The notes under the pieces were generated by a model that was not told the origin of the DNA, made no database searches, and saw only the letters and a list, made by a program, of their open reading frames with translations. The translations under genes and the position numbers were made by a program. From assembly GCA_050010035.1 (NCBI GenBank), contig JBEKLU010000008.1, forward strand, positions 1 through 64,000: a stretch of 64,000 bases of DNA. The letters run 5' to 3'. Below, piece after piece: positions 1 through 7,213 of the stretch. This DNA is from Roseiarcus sp050010035. GTDB taxonomy: Bacteria > Pseudomonadota > Alphaproteobacteria > Rhizobiales > Beijerinckiaceae. Every line of letters starts with the position of its first letter. Within the stretch, counting starts at the first letter, position 1.

Positions 1-93
1 TCCGTCGTCGAAACCGCACGTCGACGATCAATCCGCGCCATCGACGCAATCCGCCTCACCCTCGAAGGCCTGCCGATCCCATGCGCCGCGTAG
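1..93 (+). CDS. 3' end of an unidentified gene (partial)
   Basis: An open frame runs from the first base of the window to a TAG at 91-93, giving about 30 residues ending in LPIPCAA. The codons mostly end in C or G, like the resident genes and unlike the lower-GC genes that follow, so this may be the true end of a chromosomal gene cut by the window edge. No domain can be recognised from this length. It could also be a chance open frame. Confidence 0.3.
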   Translation, partial: SVVETARRRSIRAIDAIRLTLEGLPIPCAA

Positions 94-155
94 CCATGCC
101 GCAACCGGCCTGAGCAATTACACCGGACGAGGATTCGCTTGAAAGGATACTAGGT

Positions 156-488
156 TTGGTCAAACTCAGACGTCTCAAGATAGTTGTAACGCGACCGAAC
201 GCTGAAGATCTTACGGACGAATATGCGGAAATCATGAGAAAATTGAACGGTCAAGGTGCCAGAACAATTACGCAGGAACTTATAAAGGCTCCAAAAATCG
301 ACCGTTTGAACCCTGACGAAGAAACTCGGAAGTTAGCAAAGATTGCATCGACTAACGGATATGTTGAGGGGGACGTAAAGGACTTGCACGAATCGACCAA
401 AGAGCACCCGAAAGCAATAACTGTCGAGGTCGGCAAAGATGGATCGTCACTTTCCAAATTTCTCTCAGCGTTTCACCATTTTCTTTAA
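156..488 (+). CDS. small hypothetical protein, accessory region
   Basis: A 110-residue protein, predicted soluble, rich in Lys, Glu and Thr, with no signal peptide or membrane segment. I do not recognise the family. The start is a TTG with an AAGGA-like ribosome site about 9 bases upstream (near 142-146). The base composition is clearly lower in GC than the genes from 3.4 kb onward, which suggests recent acquisition. The 3' end overlaps the next gene by 50 bases in another frame, so the two are probably co-transcribed and translationally coupled. Function unknown; the pairing of a small soluble protein with a membrane protein is the only functional hint. Confidence 0.55.
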   Translation: MVKLRRLKIVVTRPNAEDLTDEYAEIMRKLNGQGARTITQELIKAPKIDRLNPDEETRKLAKIASTNGYVEGDVKDLHESTKEHPKAITVEVGKDGSSLSKFLSAFHHFL

Positions 489-987
489 GCCGTGGCGAAA
501 TCAGGTTGGGGAGATCAGGCGATATTGGGCGCTGTACGGCGGATGGCGAGGTTTCTTGTCGTCTCCACCTGTCCATTTGTCCATTGTGTTTGGCGTGGTG
601 TTATTCTTCCGTGCGTCCAAAAAGTTTGACATAAGTTCAGCGGCGATCTCGATTGTCCCGAGTCTTGTTGGATTTACTGTGGGTGCGTTTGCAATAATTT
701 TGGCATTTTCTTCGTCCAAATTATTCGTCACACTTACCGAAGACGGAAGCGAAACATCGCTATTTATGAAGACTGTGGCCAATTTTGTTCATTTTATCGT
801 TGTGCAAGTTGCCGCGCTACTGATGTCAGTAATAAATGCTGCTCATCCATTCGCGTTGACTAAATGCACTTCATCTATATTGCTTGTCTATGCGGTACTA
901 ACGACTTGGTCGACGGGAATAATGTTATTTCAAATGGCAACAGTATTCAATACAAATGAGCATAAAGGCGCGTCCGAGGGGCACTAA
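439..987 (+). CDS. hypothetical membrane protein, about four transmembrane segments
   Basis: A 182-residue protein with a basic, aromatic N-terminus (residues 1-40) and four hydrophobic stretches at roughly 45-60, 68-93, 112-132 and 142-165, so an inner-membrane protein. No catalytic motif is visible and the family is not recognised. The ATG is preceded by a GAGG about 9 bases upstream. Codons are AT-richer than in core genes of the window, as in the overlapping upstream gene, and the two probably form one transferred unit. A role in stress response, defence or transport is possible but nothing in the sequence decides it. Confidence 0.6.
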   Translation: MDRHFPNFSQRFTIFFKPWRNQVGEIRRYWALYGGWRGFLSSPPVHLSIVFGVVLFFRASKKFDISSAAISIVPSLVGFTVGAFAIILAFSSSKLFVTLTEDGSETSLFMKTVANFVHFIVVQVAALLMSVINAAHPFALTKCTSSILLVYAVLTTWSTGIMLFQMATVFNTNEHKGASEGH

Positions 988-1130
988 ATCGGGGCTCCGC
1001 TGACACGTCATCAGCTCCCCTGCTCCGCCGGGCCACGCCGCCCCGTCGCCGTCAAGCGGCTTCGCCGCTCCTACGCTTCGCTTCGGCCGCTTCGCGGTGA
1101 CTGCGCCGTGTCGGCGCGGCAAGGGGCTAT

Positions 1131-1190
1131 CAAGTCGCGTTGCTGACGAAAAGCGGCCCGAGGGCCGCTTTCGTTCAGCAACGCGACTTG
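1131..1190. repeat. 60-bp near-perfect palindrome
   Basis: The left arm is 1131-1159 and the right arm 1162-1190, separated by two bases. The outer 16 bases of each arm (starting CAAGTCGCGTTGCTGA) pair perfectly, the inner ten bases pair perfectly, and three positions between them mismatch. As RNA this would make a very long hairpin. It is not followed by a T-run, so a simple intrinsic terminator is unlikely. Confidence 0.9.
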
Positions 1191-1200
1191 CAAACCAAAC

Positions 1201-1279
1201 GCCATCGCCGAGCGGAGCGGTCAAGGCTCGCGCAGCGACCGCGCAGCGGCTTGGCCTTGACGGCGAGCACGGCGATGGC
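1201..1279. repeat. nested inverted repeat
   Basis: The outer arms GCCATCGCCG (1201-1210) and CGGCGATGGC (1270-1279) are perfect complements. Inside, TCAAGGC (1221-1227) pairs with GCCTTGA (1254-1260). Together with the palindrome just upstream this makes a structured block of about 150 bases. Confidence 0.8.
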
Positions 1280-1474
1280 ACGCGGATGTCCGACGCGAGC
1301 CGTCCGCCCCAACAAAGCCAACCGTCTCCCACCCTCGGCGCTGCCGATCGCGCGCCCTTGCCGGATGCGCGCCGCCGCCGTCGGGAATACGGCGACAGTG
1401 CGCCGGGAGACTGGCGAGGAGTAGGTGGTGAAAGTCCGCTGCGATGAAGGAGTAGCGATCAGATTACAGATTAC

Positions 1475-1509
1475 GGTGACAGGATACGAATTCCCCAAGT
1501 AGGGTATCC
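1475..1509. repeat. degenerate copy of the RAYT-flanking repeat
   Basis: GGTGACAGGATAC (1475-1487) differs at two positions from the GGGGACATGATAC found at both ends of the RAYT gene at 2.2-3.0 kb. It is followed by GAATTCCCC and then GTATCC (1504-1509), which can pair with GGATAC (1482-1487). This looks like a REP-type satellite of the same element. Confidence 0.6.
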
Positions 1510-1584
1510 GCTTCACTCAAGTCCCCACTATGGGTAGCAATATGACCAAGAGACCATCGATCACGTCCTTATGTGATAGGCTGT

Positions 1585-1602
1585 CCCCTGCTAGCTCAGG
1601 GG
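1585..1602 (+). promoter_or_regulatory. hairpin covering a ribosome-binding site
   Basis: CCCCTG (1585-1590) and CAGGGG (1597-1602) are perfect complements around a six-base loop. The AGGGG of the right arm is the ribosome site for the ATG at 1610, so folding would hide it. This suggests translational control of the downstream membrane protein, or control by a protein or RNA that opens the stem. Inferred from sequence only. Confidence 0.4.
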
Positions 1603-1609
1603 TTGCAAA

Positions 1610-2125
1610 ATGGAAGCATTTTTCCGCGATTATGGCCAACCCTTTGCGACATTGATCGCTGTCCTTAACACGGTCATTTCTGTGACGATCGCCCAATTTT
1701 TCAGCGCCAACAGAACCGCCAGGATCATCCTGGTTGCGGGATCAGCGCTTCTTGGGGTCGTCGCAGTTGGCGGGACTTTCTATTCGCAGCACGCCATTGT
1801 GGCAGGTCAACAGTCTGAAGCTGCGCGCCGTGAAACGATTAGAGAAGGGCTTGCACGGCTCATTGAGGCCGGCGAAGGGCTGAAAAATCAATTTTCAGAC
1901 CCAAGCGCTCCGACTCCCTTGGATGCGACGGCCGACTGGGAGAAACAGGTAGAGGCCTTCCTCAATGCGCAACTCGGCAAATCTTATGTGATCCGGTTCA
2001 GGAGCAGGACGGGCGTTCAGTCTTTGGTGCTTTCTGGAGGAGACGAAGTGCGGAAATCAACATGGTTCCGACTCCATGCCGGATTATTTCGCCTTAATGA
2101 GTTCAGCCAACAACTAGCTTTGTGA
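1610..2125 (+). CDS. hypothetical membrane protein with cytoplasmic C-terminal domain
   Basis: A 171-residue protein. Two hydrophobic helices (about residues 12-33 and 38-58) are followed by a helical linker rich in Arg, Glu and Ala and a soluble C-terminal domain of about 90 residues. The family is not recognised. The ATG has an AGGGG ribosome site eight bases upstream, inside a hairpin. GC is lower than in core genes, so it belongs to the same accessory strip as the two genes at 156-987. No partner gene follows; a broken RAYT transposase lies 150 bases downstream. Confidence 0.6.
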   Translation: MEAFFRDYGQPFATLIAVLNTVISVTIAQFFSANRTARIILVAGSALLGVVAVGGTFYSQHAIVAGQQSEAARRETIREGLARLIEAGEGLKNQFSDPSAPTPLDATADWEKQVEAFLNAQLGKSYVIRFRSRTGVQSLVLSGGDEVRKSTWFRLHAGLFRLNEFSQQLAL

Positions 2126-2184
2126 ATCTTTCGATTTTTTTAGCGACCTTTCCTTTTTAGGCATGCGGGCGTGGAGTCAGTCGG

Positions 2185-2236
2185 AATTACGGGAATTACG
2201 GGGACATGAATTACGGGAATTACGGGGACATGATAC
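2185..2236. repeat. RAYT left-end repeats (two 24-bp tandem units)
   Basis: A 24-base unit, beginning AATTACGGGAATTACGGGG and ending ACATG, occurs twice in tandem without change (2185-2208 and 2209-2232). The second is extended to GGGGACATGATAC (2224-2236), which is the exact reverse complement of 2989-3001 on the other side of the transposase gene. These are REP-like recognition sequences of the kind found beside RAYT genes. Confidence 0.8.
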
Positions 2237-2273
2237 ACATTGCATAATAACGCGAGCCAGCTATGCTGGCCGC

Positions 2274-2975
2274 ATGGCGCGTCTCTCCCGCATCACCGTT
2301 CCCGGTCTGCCTCATCACGTGATGCAGCGGGGCAATCGTCGACAGGCGCTGTTCGCCGAGCCGGGCGATTATGCGCTCTATCGCGATCTTCTCGCCGAGC
2401 GCTGCCGCGCCAACGGCGTCGCCTGCTGGGCCTATTGTCTACGGACGAATGCTCCGCATTCGCCTTGAGATCCCCAACCACGTCCATCTCGTGCTGACGC
2501 CGAGCGAGCCCGACGCGCTGTCGCGGGCGGTGGGGGAGGCGCATCGGCGCTTCACCGCGTTCGTCAACGCCCGCGCCCGCACGAGCGGCCACTTGTTCCA
2601 GGGGGGTTCGCCTCGTTCGCGATGGACGACGCCCATTTCCTCAACGCGCTGCGCTATCTCGCGTTCAATCCCGTTCGCGCCGGGCTCGCCGCGTCTGCCG
2701 AGGCGTGGCCGTGGTCGAGCGTGCGCGCCCATCTTCAGGGGCGCGACGACGCGCTGGTCGCGGTCGGCCCGGCGCTGGAGCGCGTCCCGCGGTTCGCCGA
2801 TCTCCTGGAGATGTCGCCGGGCGAGCAGGCGGCGCTCGACGGCTTTGAGACGCGCAGCCCGAACGGGCGCCCGCTCGGCGCGGCGGACTTCATTGCCGGG
2901 ATCGAGGCCAAGCTCGGCCGCACCGTGCGGCCGGGCAGGCGCGGGCGCAAACCGCAGGGCGGACGAATGGATTGA
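2274..2975 (+). pseudogene. REP-associated tyrosine transposase (RAYT, Y1_Tnp), frame-disrupted
   Basis: This is a single-strand DNA transposase of the RAYT/IS200-like family. Three pieces in different frames join into one family protein. The first, from ATG 2274, reads MARLSRITVPGLPHHVMQRG and on to WAYCL. The second holds the HUH-like metal site in IPNHVHLVLTP and ends near HLFQG. The third reads FASFAMDDAHFLNALRYLAF through NPVRAG and WPWSS to RRGRKPQGGRMD. Two lesions explain the frames: 28 extra bases at 2441-2468 and one missing base near 2605. The gene cannot make a full protein. Terminal repeats lie on both sides. Confidence 0.85.
2441..2468. repeat. 28-bp palindromic insertion in the RAYT gene
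   Basis: Family members read directly from the WAYCL codons into the (M/I)PNHVH codons. Here 28 extra bases intervene, and 28 is not a multiple of three, so the frame is lost. The insert contains CGAATG (2446-2451) and CATTCG (2457-2462), a hairpin with a five-base loop. It may be a small palindromic element that landed in the gene. Confidence 0.6.
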
Positions 2976-2988
2976 AATGGGGGAATTC

Positions 2989-3027
2989 GTATCATGTCCC
3001 CGAGTTGCCGAGTTGTATCGTGTCCCC
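2989..3027. repeat. RAYT right-end repeats
   Basis: GTATCATGTCCCC (2989-3001) is the exact inverse of the left-end copy at 2224-2236. A second copy with one change, GTATCGTGTCCCC, follows at 3015-3027. The pairs at each side are in opposite orientation, so the RAYT gene sits between inverted repeat doublets. Confidence 0.8.
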
Positions 3028-3211
3028 GAGTTCCGAGTTCTCCACGCGCTTACGACAATTTCTTTCCCCAAGTCGGCGGCGGCGTTATCCTTTTCCTCGA
3101 TCGACTGCGGCGTCGTCGCGCGCCGGCGGGACGCGGCCGGCGCCCGGGAATTCGGGCGAGGGGCGCATTTCCTCGTTTTGCGCCACAAGCCATTGAAATC
3201 GCACGAAACCG

Positions 3212-3312
3212 CCAAGGAAAAAGTTTGGAAAAGTTTGGAAAAAGCTTGGAATTTCCTTGGAAAAGTTTGGAACTTCCTTGGAAAAACTTGGAAAGCCTTG
3301 GAAGAAGTTTGG
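3212..3312. repeat. short tandem repeat, about 21 bp per unit
   Basis: Units built on the pattern AAAAGTTTGGAACTTCCTTGG recur about four times with drift, made of TTTGGAA and CCTTGG submotifs. The stretch is strongly A/G purine-rich on the + strand and much lower in GC than its surroundings. It lies just upstream of the LysE-family gene at 3365. The rest of 3028-3364 holds no gene I can support. Confidence 0.75.
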
Positions 3313-3364
3313 CGGCGCCCCCTCCGCCGCCTGCGCCCCCTCGCCCGCCCGGAGCCTTCCCCGC

Positions 3365-4015
3365 ATGACCATCGTCATTCCCGACCCCGCCTCGCTCGCC
3401 GTCTTCGCCGCGGCGGCGATCGCGCTTCTGCTGACGCCGGGGCCGGCGGTGCTCTACATCGTCGCGCGCAGCGTCGAGCAGGGCCGCCTCGCCGGGCTGG
3501 TCTCGGTCTGCGGCATCGTCACGGGAACGATGGTGCACGTGCTGGCGGCGACGCTGGGGCTGTCGGCGCTGCTCGCCTCCTCGGCGCTCGCCTTCGGCGT
3601 CGTCAAGTATGCGGGCGCCGCCTATCTCGTCTACCTCGGCGTGCGGCGGATGCTCGCGCCGAGCGAGGCGCCGGCCGCGCGAGCGGCGCTGCCGCGGCGC
3701 GCCCTGAGCCGGCTCTACCGCGACGGCTTCGTCGTCAACCTGCTCAATCCGAAGACGGCGCTGTTCTTCCTGGCGTTCCTGCCGCAGTTCGTCGATCCCG
3801 CGCGCGGCGCGGTCGGCTTCCAGGTCGCCTTCCTCGGCCTGCTCTTCGCCCTGATGGGCCTGGCGAGCGACGGCCTCTACGCGCTTGCCGCCGGCACGGC
3901 CGGGCAATGGTTCAAGCGCAACGCGCGGGTCTTGCGCTTCGAGCGTTGGGTCACCGGAAGCGTGTTCATCGGCCTGGGCGTCACCGCCGCCTTCGCCGGC
4001 GCGGGCCGCAAGTAG
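3365..4015 (+). CDS. LysE/RhtB family amino-acid exporter
   Basis: A 216-residue inner-membrane protein with about six hydrophobic segments and the family's N-terminal LLTPGPAVLYIVARS stretch (residues 18-33) and central NLLNPKTALFFLAFLPQF (around residue 123-140). LysE/RhtB proteins export amino acids or related small molecules; the substrate cannot be read from the sequence. The ATG at 3365 gives the usual family length. It stands alone on the + strand, convergent with dgoK, which ends 14 bases away. A purine-rich tandem repeat lies immediately upstream and may affect its expression. Confidence 0.9.
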   Translation: MTIVIPDPASLAVFAAAAIALLLTPGPAVLYIVARSVEQGRLAGLVSVCGIVTGTMVHVLAATLGLSALLASSALAFGVVKYAGAAYLVYLGVRRMLAPSEAPAARAALPRRALSRLYRDGFVVNLLNPKTALFFLAFLPQFVDPARGAVGFQVAFLGLLFALMGLASDGLYALAAGTAGQWFKRNARVLRFERWVTGSVFIGLGVTAAFAGAGRK

Positions 4016-4029
4016 CGCCGCCTCGCCGA

Positions 4030-4953
4030 TCACCTTCCGGCGGCGTCGATGCGCTCCAGCAGCGCGAGCTGCCCCAGCGTCGCGCAATGGGCCGCCGCCG
4101 GCTCCAACGTCACGCCGAGCAGCGCCCCCGCCTCGGCGTAGCGCGCGCTCAGCGCGGGCGAGCCGACGATCAGCGCGCAGCGCGCCTCGCGCGCGCCGGC
4201 CAGGATTTCCGCCGCGATCAGCAGGCCGGAGAGATAGTCGGCGAGCTCGCTTGGGCTCACGCGGTCGAACAGGCCGAGCGTGCGCGTCATGAAGACGGCG
4301 TGCAGGAGATCGCCCGGCCGCTGCAGCGCCGCCGCGGCGCGGACGCCGAGCGCGAAGCCGTTTCGCTCGCCGTCGCTGCGCGCCGGCGCCATCAGGCGGC
4401 CGAGCACGGTATGGTCCTTGAGCGCGGCGAAGACTTCGCCGGTCATGAAGGTCTCGAAGGCGACGATGCGCCCCGCCTCGACGCGCGCCCATTTCGAATG
4501 CGTGCCGGGCAGCACGAACAGGCCGTGATCGCGCCCGCTGGCGGCGAGCGCGCCGAGGATCTGCGTCTCCTCGCCGCGCATGACGTCGGGCGCGCCGCGC
4601 GCGTCGAGCGCGCTGACGCCGGGGGCGAGCAGCACGCGCCCGAGCGCGGCCGAGGGTATCGTCAGCGTCGCCGCGGCGATCTCGGCCGCGCCGGCGGGAC
4701 AGGCGGCGTAGGGCGCCTCGATCCAGCCCTGCCGCGAGCCGACCATGCCGGAGAGGAAGATCGGCGGATCGGGGTAGCGGCGCCGCCACGCGCCGAGCTT
4801 GTCGGCGAGGAAGGCCTCGTGCTCGCCGGGCGCGAGGCCGACCGCGCCCTGGCTCGCCGCGACTTCGTCGATCGCCGACCCGTCGGCGCTCGCCAGGACG
4901 GCGCGAAACGAACTCGTGCCCCAGTCGACGCTGACGAGAGCCGGCGCGCTCAC
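4030..4953 (-). CDS. dgoK: 2-keto-3-deoxy-galactonokinase family sugar-acid kinase
   Basis: A 307-residue cytosolic kinase of the DgoK family, which phosphorylates 2-dehydro-3-deoxy-sugar acids with ATP in the De Ley-Doudoroff route. An N-terminal phosphate-binding motif (VDWGTSSFRAVL, about residues 9-20) and GTHSKWARV near the middle fit the family. The start is GTG at 4953, overlapping the TGA of pgl (GTGA), so translation is probably coupled. It is the last gene of a zwf-pgl-dgoK operon. In this setting it may feed KDPG or KDPGal made from sugar acids; a glucokinase-like side role is possible. Confidence 0.85.
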   Translation of the reverse strand: MSAPALVSVDWGTSSFRAVLASADGSAIDEVAASQGAVGLAPGEHEAFLADKLGAWRRRYPDPPIFLSGMVGSRQGWIEAPYAACPAGAAEIAAATLTIPSAALGRVLLAPGVSALDARGAPDVMRGEETQILGALAASGRDHGLFVLPGTHSKWARVEAGRIVAFETFMTGEVFAALKDHTVLGRLMAPARSDGERNGFALGVRAAAALQRPGDLLHAVFMTRTLGLFDRVSPSELADYLSGLLIAAEILAGAREARCALIVGSPALSARYAEAGALLGVTLEPAAAHCATLGQLALLERIDAAGR

Positions 4954-5663
4954 GAAGTCGCGGCGCTGAAGATCGTCAGGCGGTCCGCCGCCTGACGCAG
5001 GACGGCGCGGATCGGCATCGCCTGCGTCGGTCCCTCGCCGAGCGCCGCGGCGAGCGTCGCCGACTTCGCCGCGCCCTCGATATGCAGCGCGATCGCGCGC
5101 GCGCGCAGGATGACGCGCCCGGTCAGCGTCAGGCGCGGCTCGGCGGCGCCAGGCGCGCGGATCGGCGCGACGAGCGCGCGCGCGCCGGGGTCGATCGCCT
5201 CGGCGAGGCCCTCGGCGCCGGGAAACCACGAGGCGGTGTGGCCGTCCGCGCCCATCCCGAGCACGACGAGGTCGGCCGGCGAAGGGAGCGCGGCGACGCG
5301 CGCGTTGGCGGCCGCCAGTTCCTGGTCCTCGTCCAGGCGCGAATCGGCGAGCGGCGAGAATTGCGCGTCTTGCGCGCGGTCGCGCAGCAGCGCCGCGCGA
5401 ACCAGTCTGGCGTTGGATCGCGGATCGTCGTCGGGCACCCGGCGTTCGTCGGCGAGCGTGATCGCGACGCGCGACCAATCGATCGGCTGGCTCGACAGCG
5501 CGTGAAAATAGCGCGCCGGCGTAGTTCCCCCGGAGACGACGAGCAGCGCCGCGCCGCGCGCCTCGATGGCCTGCGCCAAGAGTTCGGCGGTCCACGCGGC
5601 GAAGGCCGGGGCGAGAGCCGCCGGCGTGAGAAAGTCCCGGCGCGCGGGAACGAGTGGGCTCAT
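4950..5663 (-). CDS. pgl: 6-phosphogluconolactonase
   Basis: A 237-residue cytosolic enzyme hydrolysing 6-phosphogluconolactone to 6-phosphogluconate, the step after Zwf. The SGGTTPARYFHAL phosphate-binding stretch, LADERRVPDDDPRSN and LGMGADGHTASWFP are the three blocks typical of the DevB/Pgl family. The ATG at 5663 overlaps the zwf stop codon by four bases (ATGA), and its own stop overlaps the dgoK start. Length is normal for the family. Confidence 0.95.
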   Translation of the reverse strand: MSPLVPARRDFLTPAALAPAFAAWTAELLAQAIEARGAALLVVSGGTTPARYFHALSSQPIDWSRVAITLADERRVPDDDPRSNARLVRAALLRDRAQDAQFSPLADSRLDEDQELAAANARVAALPSPADLVVLGMGADGHTASWFPGAEGLAEAIDPGARALVAPIRAPGAAEPRLTLTGRVILRARAIALHIEGAAKSATLAAALGEGPTQAMPIRAVLRQAADRLTIFSAATS

Positions 5664-7135
5664 TCGTATTCCTCGTTCCAGGTGCGCCCGTCGCGCTCGA
5701 TCAGCGCGATCGAGGCGGCGGGCCCCCAGGTGCCGGCGGTGTAGGGCCGCGGCGTCTCGCGCGAGTGCGCCCAGGCGTCGCGGATCGGGTCGATGAATCG
5801 CCAGGCGGCCTCCACCTCGTCGCGGCGCATGAACAGCGACGCGTTGCCGCGGATCGCATCCATCAGCAGCCGCTCGTAAGCGTCGGCGGAGGGCGCGGAG
5901 AAGGTCTTGGCGAAACTCATGTCGAGCGCTACGTGCTGCAAGCGCATGCCGCCCGGCCCCGGCTCCTTGATCATCAGCCAGAGCTTGATGCCTTCGTCCG
6001 GCTGGACGCGGATGACCAGCCGGTTGGCGGGAATGCCGTCGACGTCGGTGTCGAAGATGGCGTGCGGCACGCGGCGAAAGCCGACGACGATCTCGGAAAA
6101 ACGCTGCGGCAGTCGCTTGCCGGTGCGAAGATAGAAGGGCACGCCCGCCCATCGCCAGTTGGCGACCGCGACCTTGAGCGCGACGAAGGTCTCGGTCTCG
6201 CTCGCTTCGGCGCCGATGTCCTGGAGATAGGACTCGGCCGGGGCGCCCTCGGCGAAGCCGGCGCGATACTGCCCGCGCACGGTCGCCGCCGACGCGTTGG
6301 AGGCGTCGATCGCGGTCAGCGATTTGAGCACCTTCAGCTTCTCGTCGCGCAGCGAATCGGCCTGCAGCGAGAAAGGCGGCTCCATCGCCACCAGACAAAG
6401 GAGCTGCAGCATGTGGTTCTGCACCATGTCGCGCAGCGCGCCCGAATCGTCGTAATAGGGGCCACGCCCTTCGACGCCGAGCGTCTCGGCGACGGTGATC
6501 TGCACGTGATCGACGTGCGCATTGTTCCACAGCGGCTCGAGCAACGCGTTGGCGAAGCGCAGCGCCATCAAATTCTGCACCGACTCTTTGCCGAGGTAAT
6601 GGTCGATGCGGAAGATGTTCCTCTCCAGGAAGACGGCGCCGATCGCGTTGTTGATCGCGTCCGCGCTCGCGCCGTCCTTGCCGATCGGCTTTTCCACGAT
6701 GATGCGTGATCGCGCCGTCGCCAATCCGGTCTCGCCCAGGCGCTTGGCGATCGGTCCGAACAGATCGGGGCCGGTGGCGAGATAATAGGCGCGCGTGCGC
6801 TCGTCGGGACCGAGCAGCGCCTTCAATTCATCCCAACCGGGTTCGCCGACAGCGTCGACCGCGACGTAGTCGAAGCGCTGAAGGAAGCGGTCGAGAAATT
6901 GGCTCGGCGCTTGGCCCGCGGGGCCGAACTTGACCAGCGCGTCCTTGACCGAGGCGCGAAACGCCTCGCGATCGAAATGGCGCCGGGACACGCCGACGAT
7001 GCGCGTCGGTTCGGTGAACTGATCACTCATTTCGCGGTGGAACAGCGCGGGGTACAATTTGCGATAGGCGAGATCGCCGGTGCCGCCGAAGACGACGAGA
7101 TCGAAGGGCTCGACTTTGACGATTCTGGCCGCCAT
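5660..7135 (-). CDS. zwf: glucose-6-phosphate 1-dehydrogenase
   Basis: A 491-residue cytosolic NAD(P)-dependent enzyme that oxidises glucose-6-phosphate to the lactone, opening the oxidative pentose-phosphate and Entner-Doudoroff pathways. The N-terminal Rossmann motif FGGTGDLAYRKLYP and the active-site RIDHYLGKE are both intact, and length is normal. It is first in the zwf-pgl-dgoK operon. About 80 bases separate it from the ROK regulator gene upstream on the same strand, so read-through or shared control by sugar is possible. Confidence 0.97.
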   Translation of the reverse strand: MAARIVKVEPFDLVVFGGTGDLAYRKLYPALFHREMSDQFTEPTRIVGVSRRHFDREAFRASVKDALVKFGPAGQAPSQFLDRFLQRFDYVAVDAVGEPGWDELKALLGPDERTRAYYLATGPDLFGPIAKRLGETGLATARSRIIVEKPIGKDGASADAINNAIGAVFLERNIFRIDHYLGKESVQNLMALRFANALLEPLWNNAHVDHVQITVAETLGVEGRGPYYDDSGALRDMVQNHMLQLLCLVAMEPPFSLQADSLRDEKLKVLKSLTAIDASNASAATVRGQYRAGFAEGAPAESYLQDIGAEASETETFVALKVAVANWRWAGVPFYLRTGKRLPQRFSEIVVGFRRVPHAIFDTDVDGIPANRLVIRVQPDEGIKLWLMIKEPGPGGMRLQHVALDMSFAKTFSAPSADAYERLLMDAIRGNASLFMRRDEVEAAWRFIDPIRDAWAHSRETPRPYTAGTWGPAASIALIERDGRTWNEEYE

Positions 7136-7213
7136 GGGCGTCTCTCTCGCTTTGGGGTTGGCCGGCGCTGCGAACCAAGAGATTGGACGACGCTCGCGTG
7201 CGGATCGGGGCGA

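Larger units (their letters stand above)
988..1609. other. long non-coding spacer full of inverted repeats
   Basis: No convincing gene lies in these 620 bases. Open frames here overlap each other on both strands and are driven by GC-rich palindromes. The stretch contains a 60-base near-perfect palindrome (1131-1190), a nested inverted repeat (1201-1279), one degenerate copy of the RAYT-flanking repeat (1475-1509) and a hairpin over the next gene's ribosome site (1585-1602). Composition switches from very GC-rich (1000-1440) to moderate (1440-1600). Confidence 0.75.

Noticed and set aside
988..1600. Several 94-135 residue frames in the palindromic block
   Set aside because: They overlap on both strands and owe their length to GC-rich repeats, with no ribosome sites or family likeness.
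2371..4995. A very long + frame of 874 codons covering the RAYT and lysE-dgoK region
   Set aside because: Only its first part carries real sequence (middle of the RAYT). The rest is an Arg/Ala-rich antisense or off-frame shadow of lysE and dgoK, common in GC-rich DNA.
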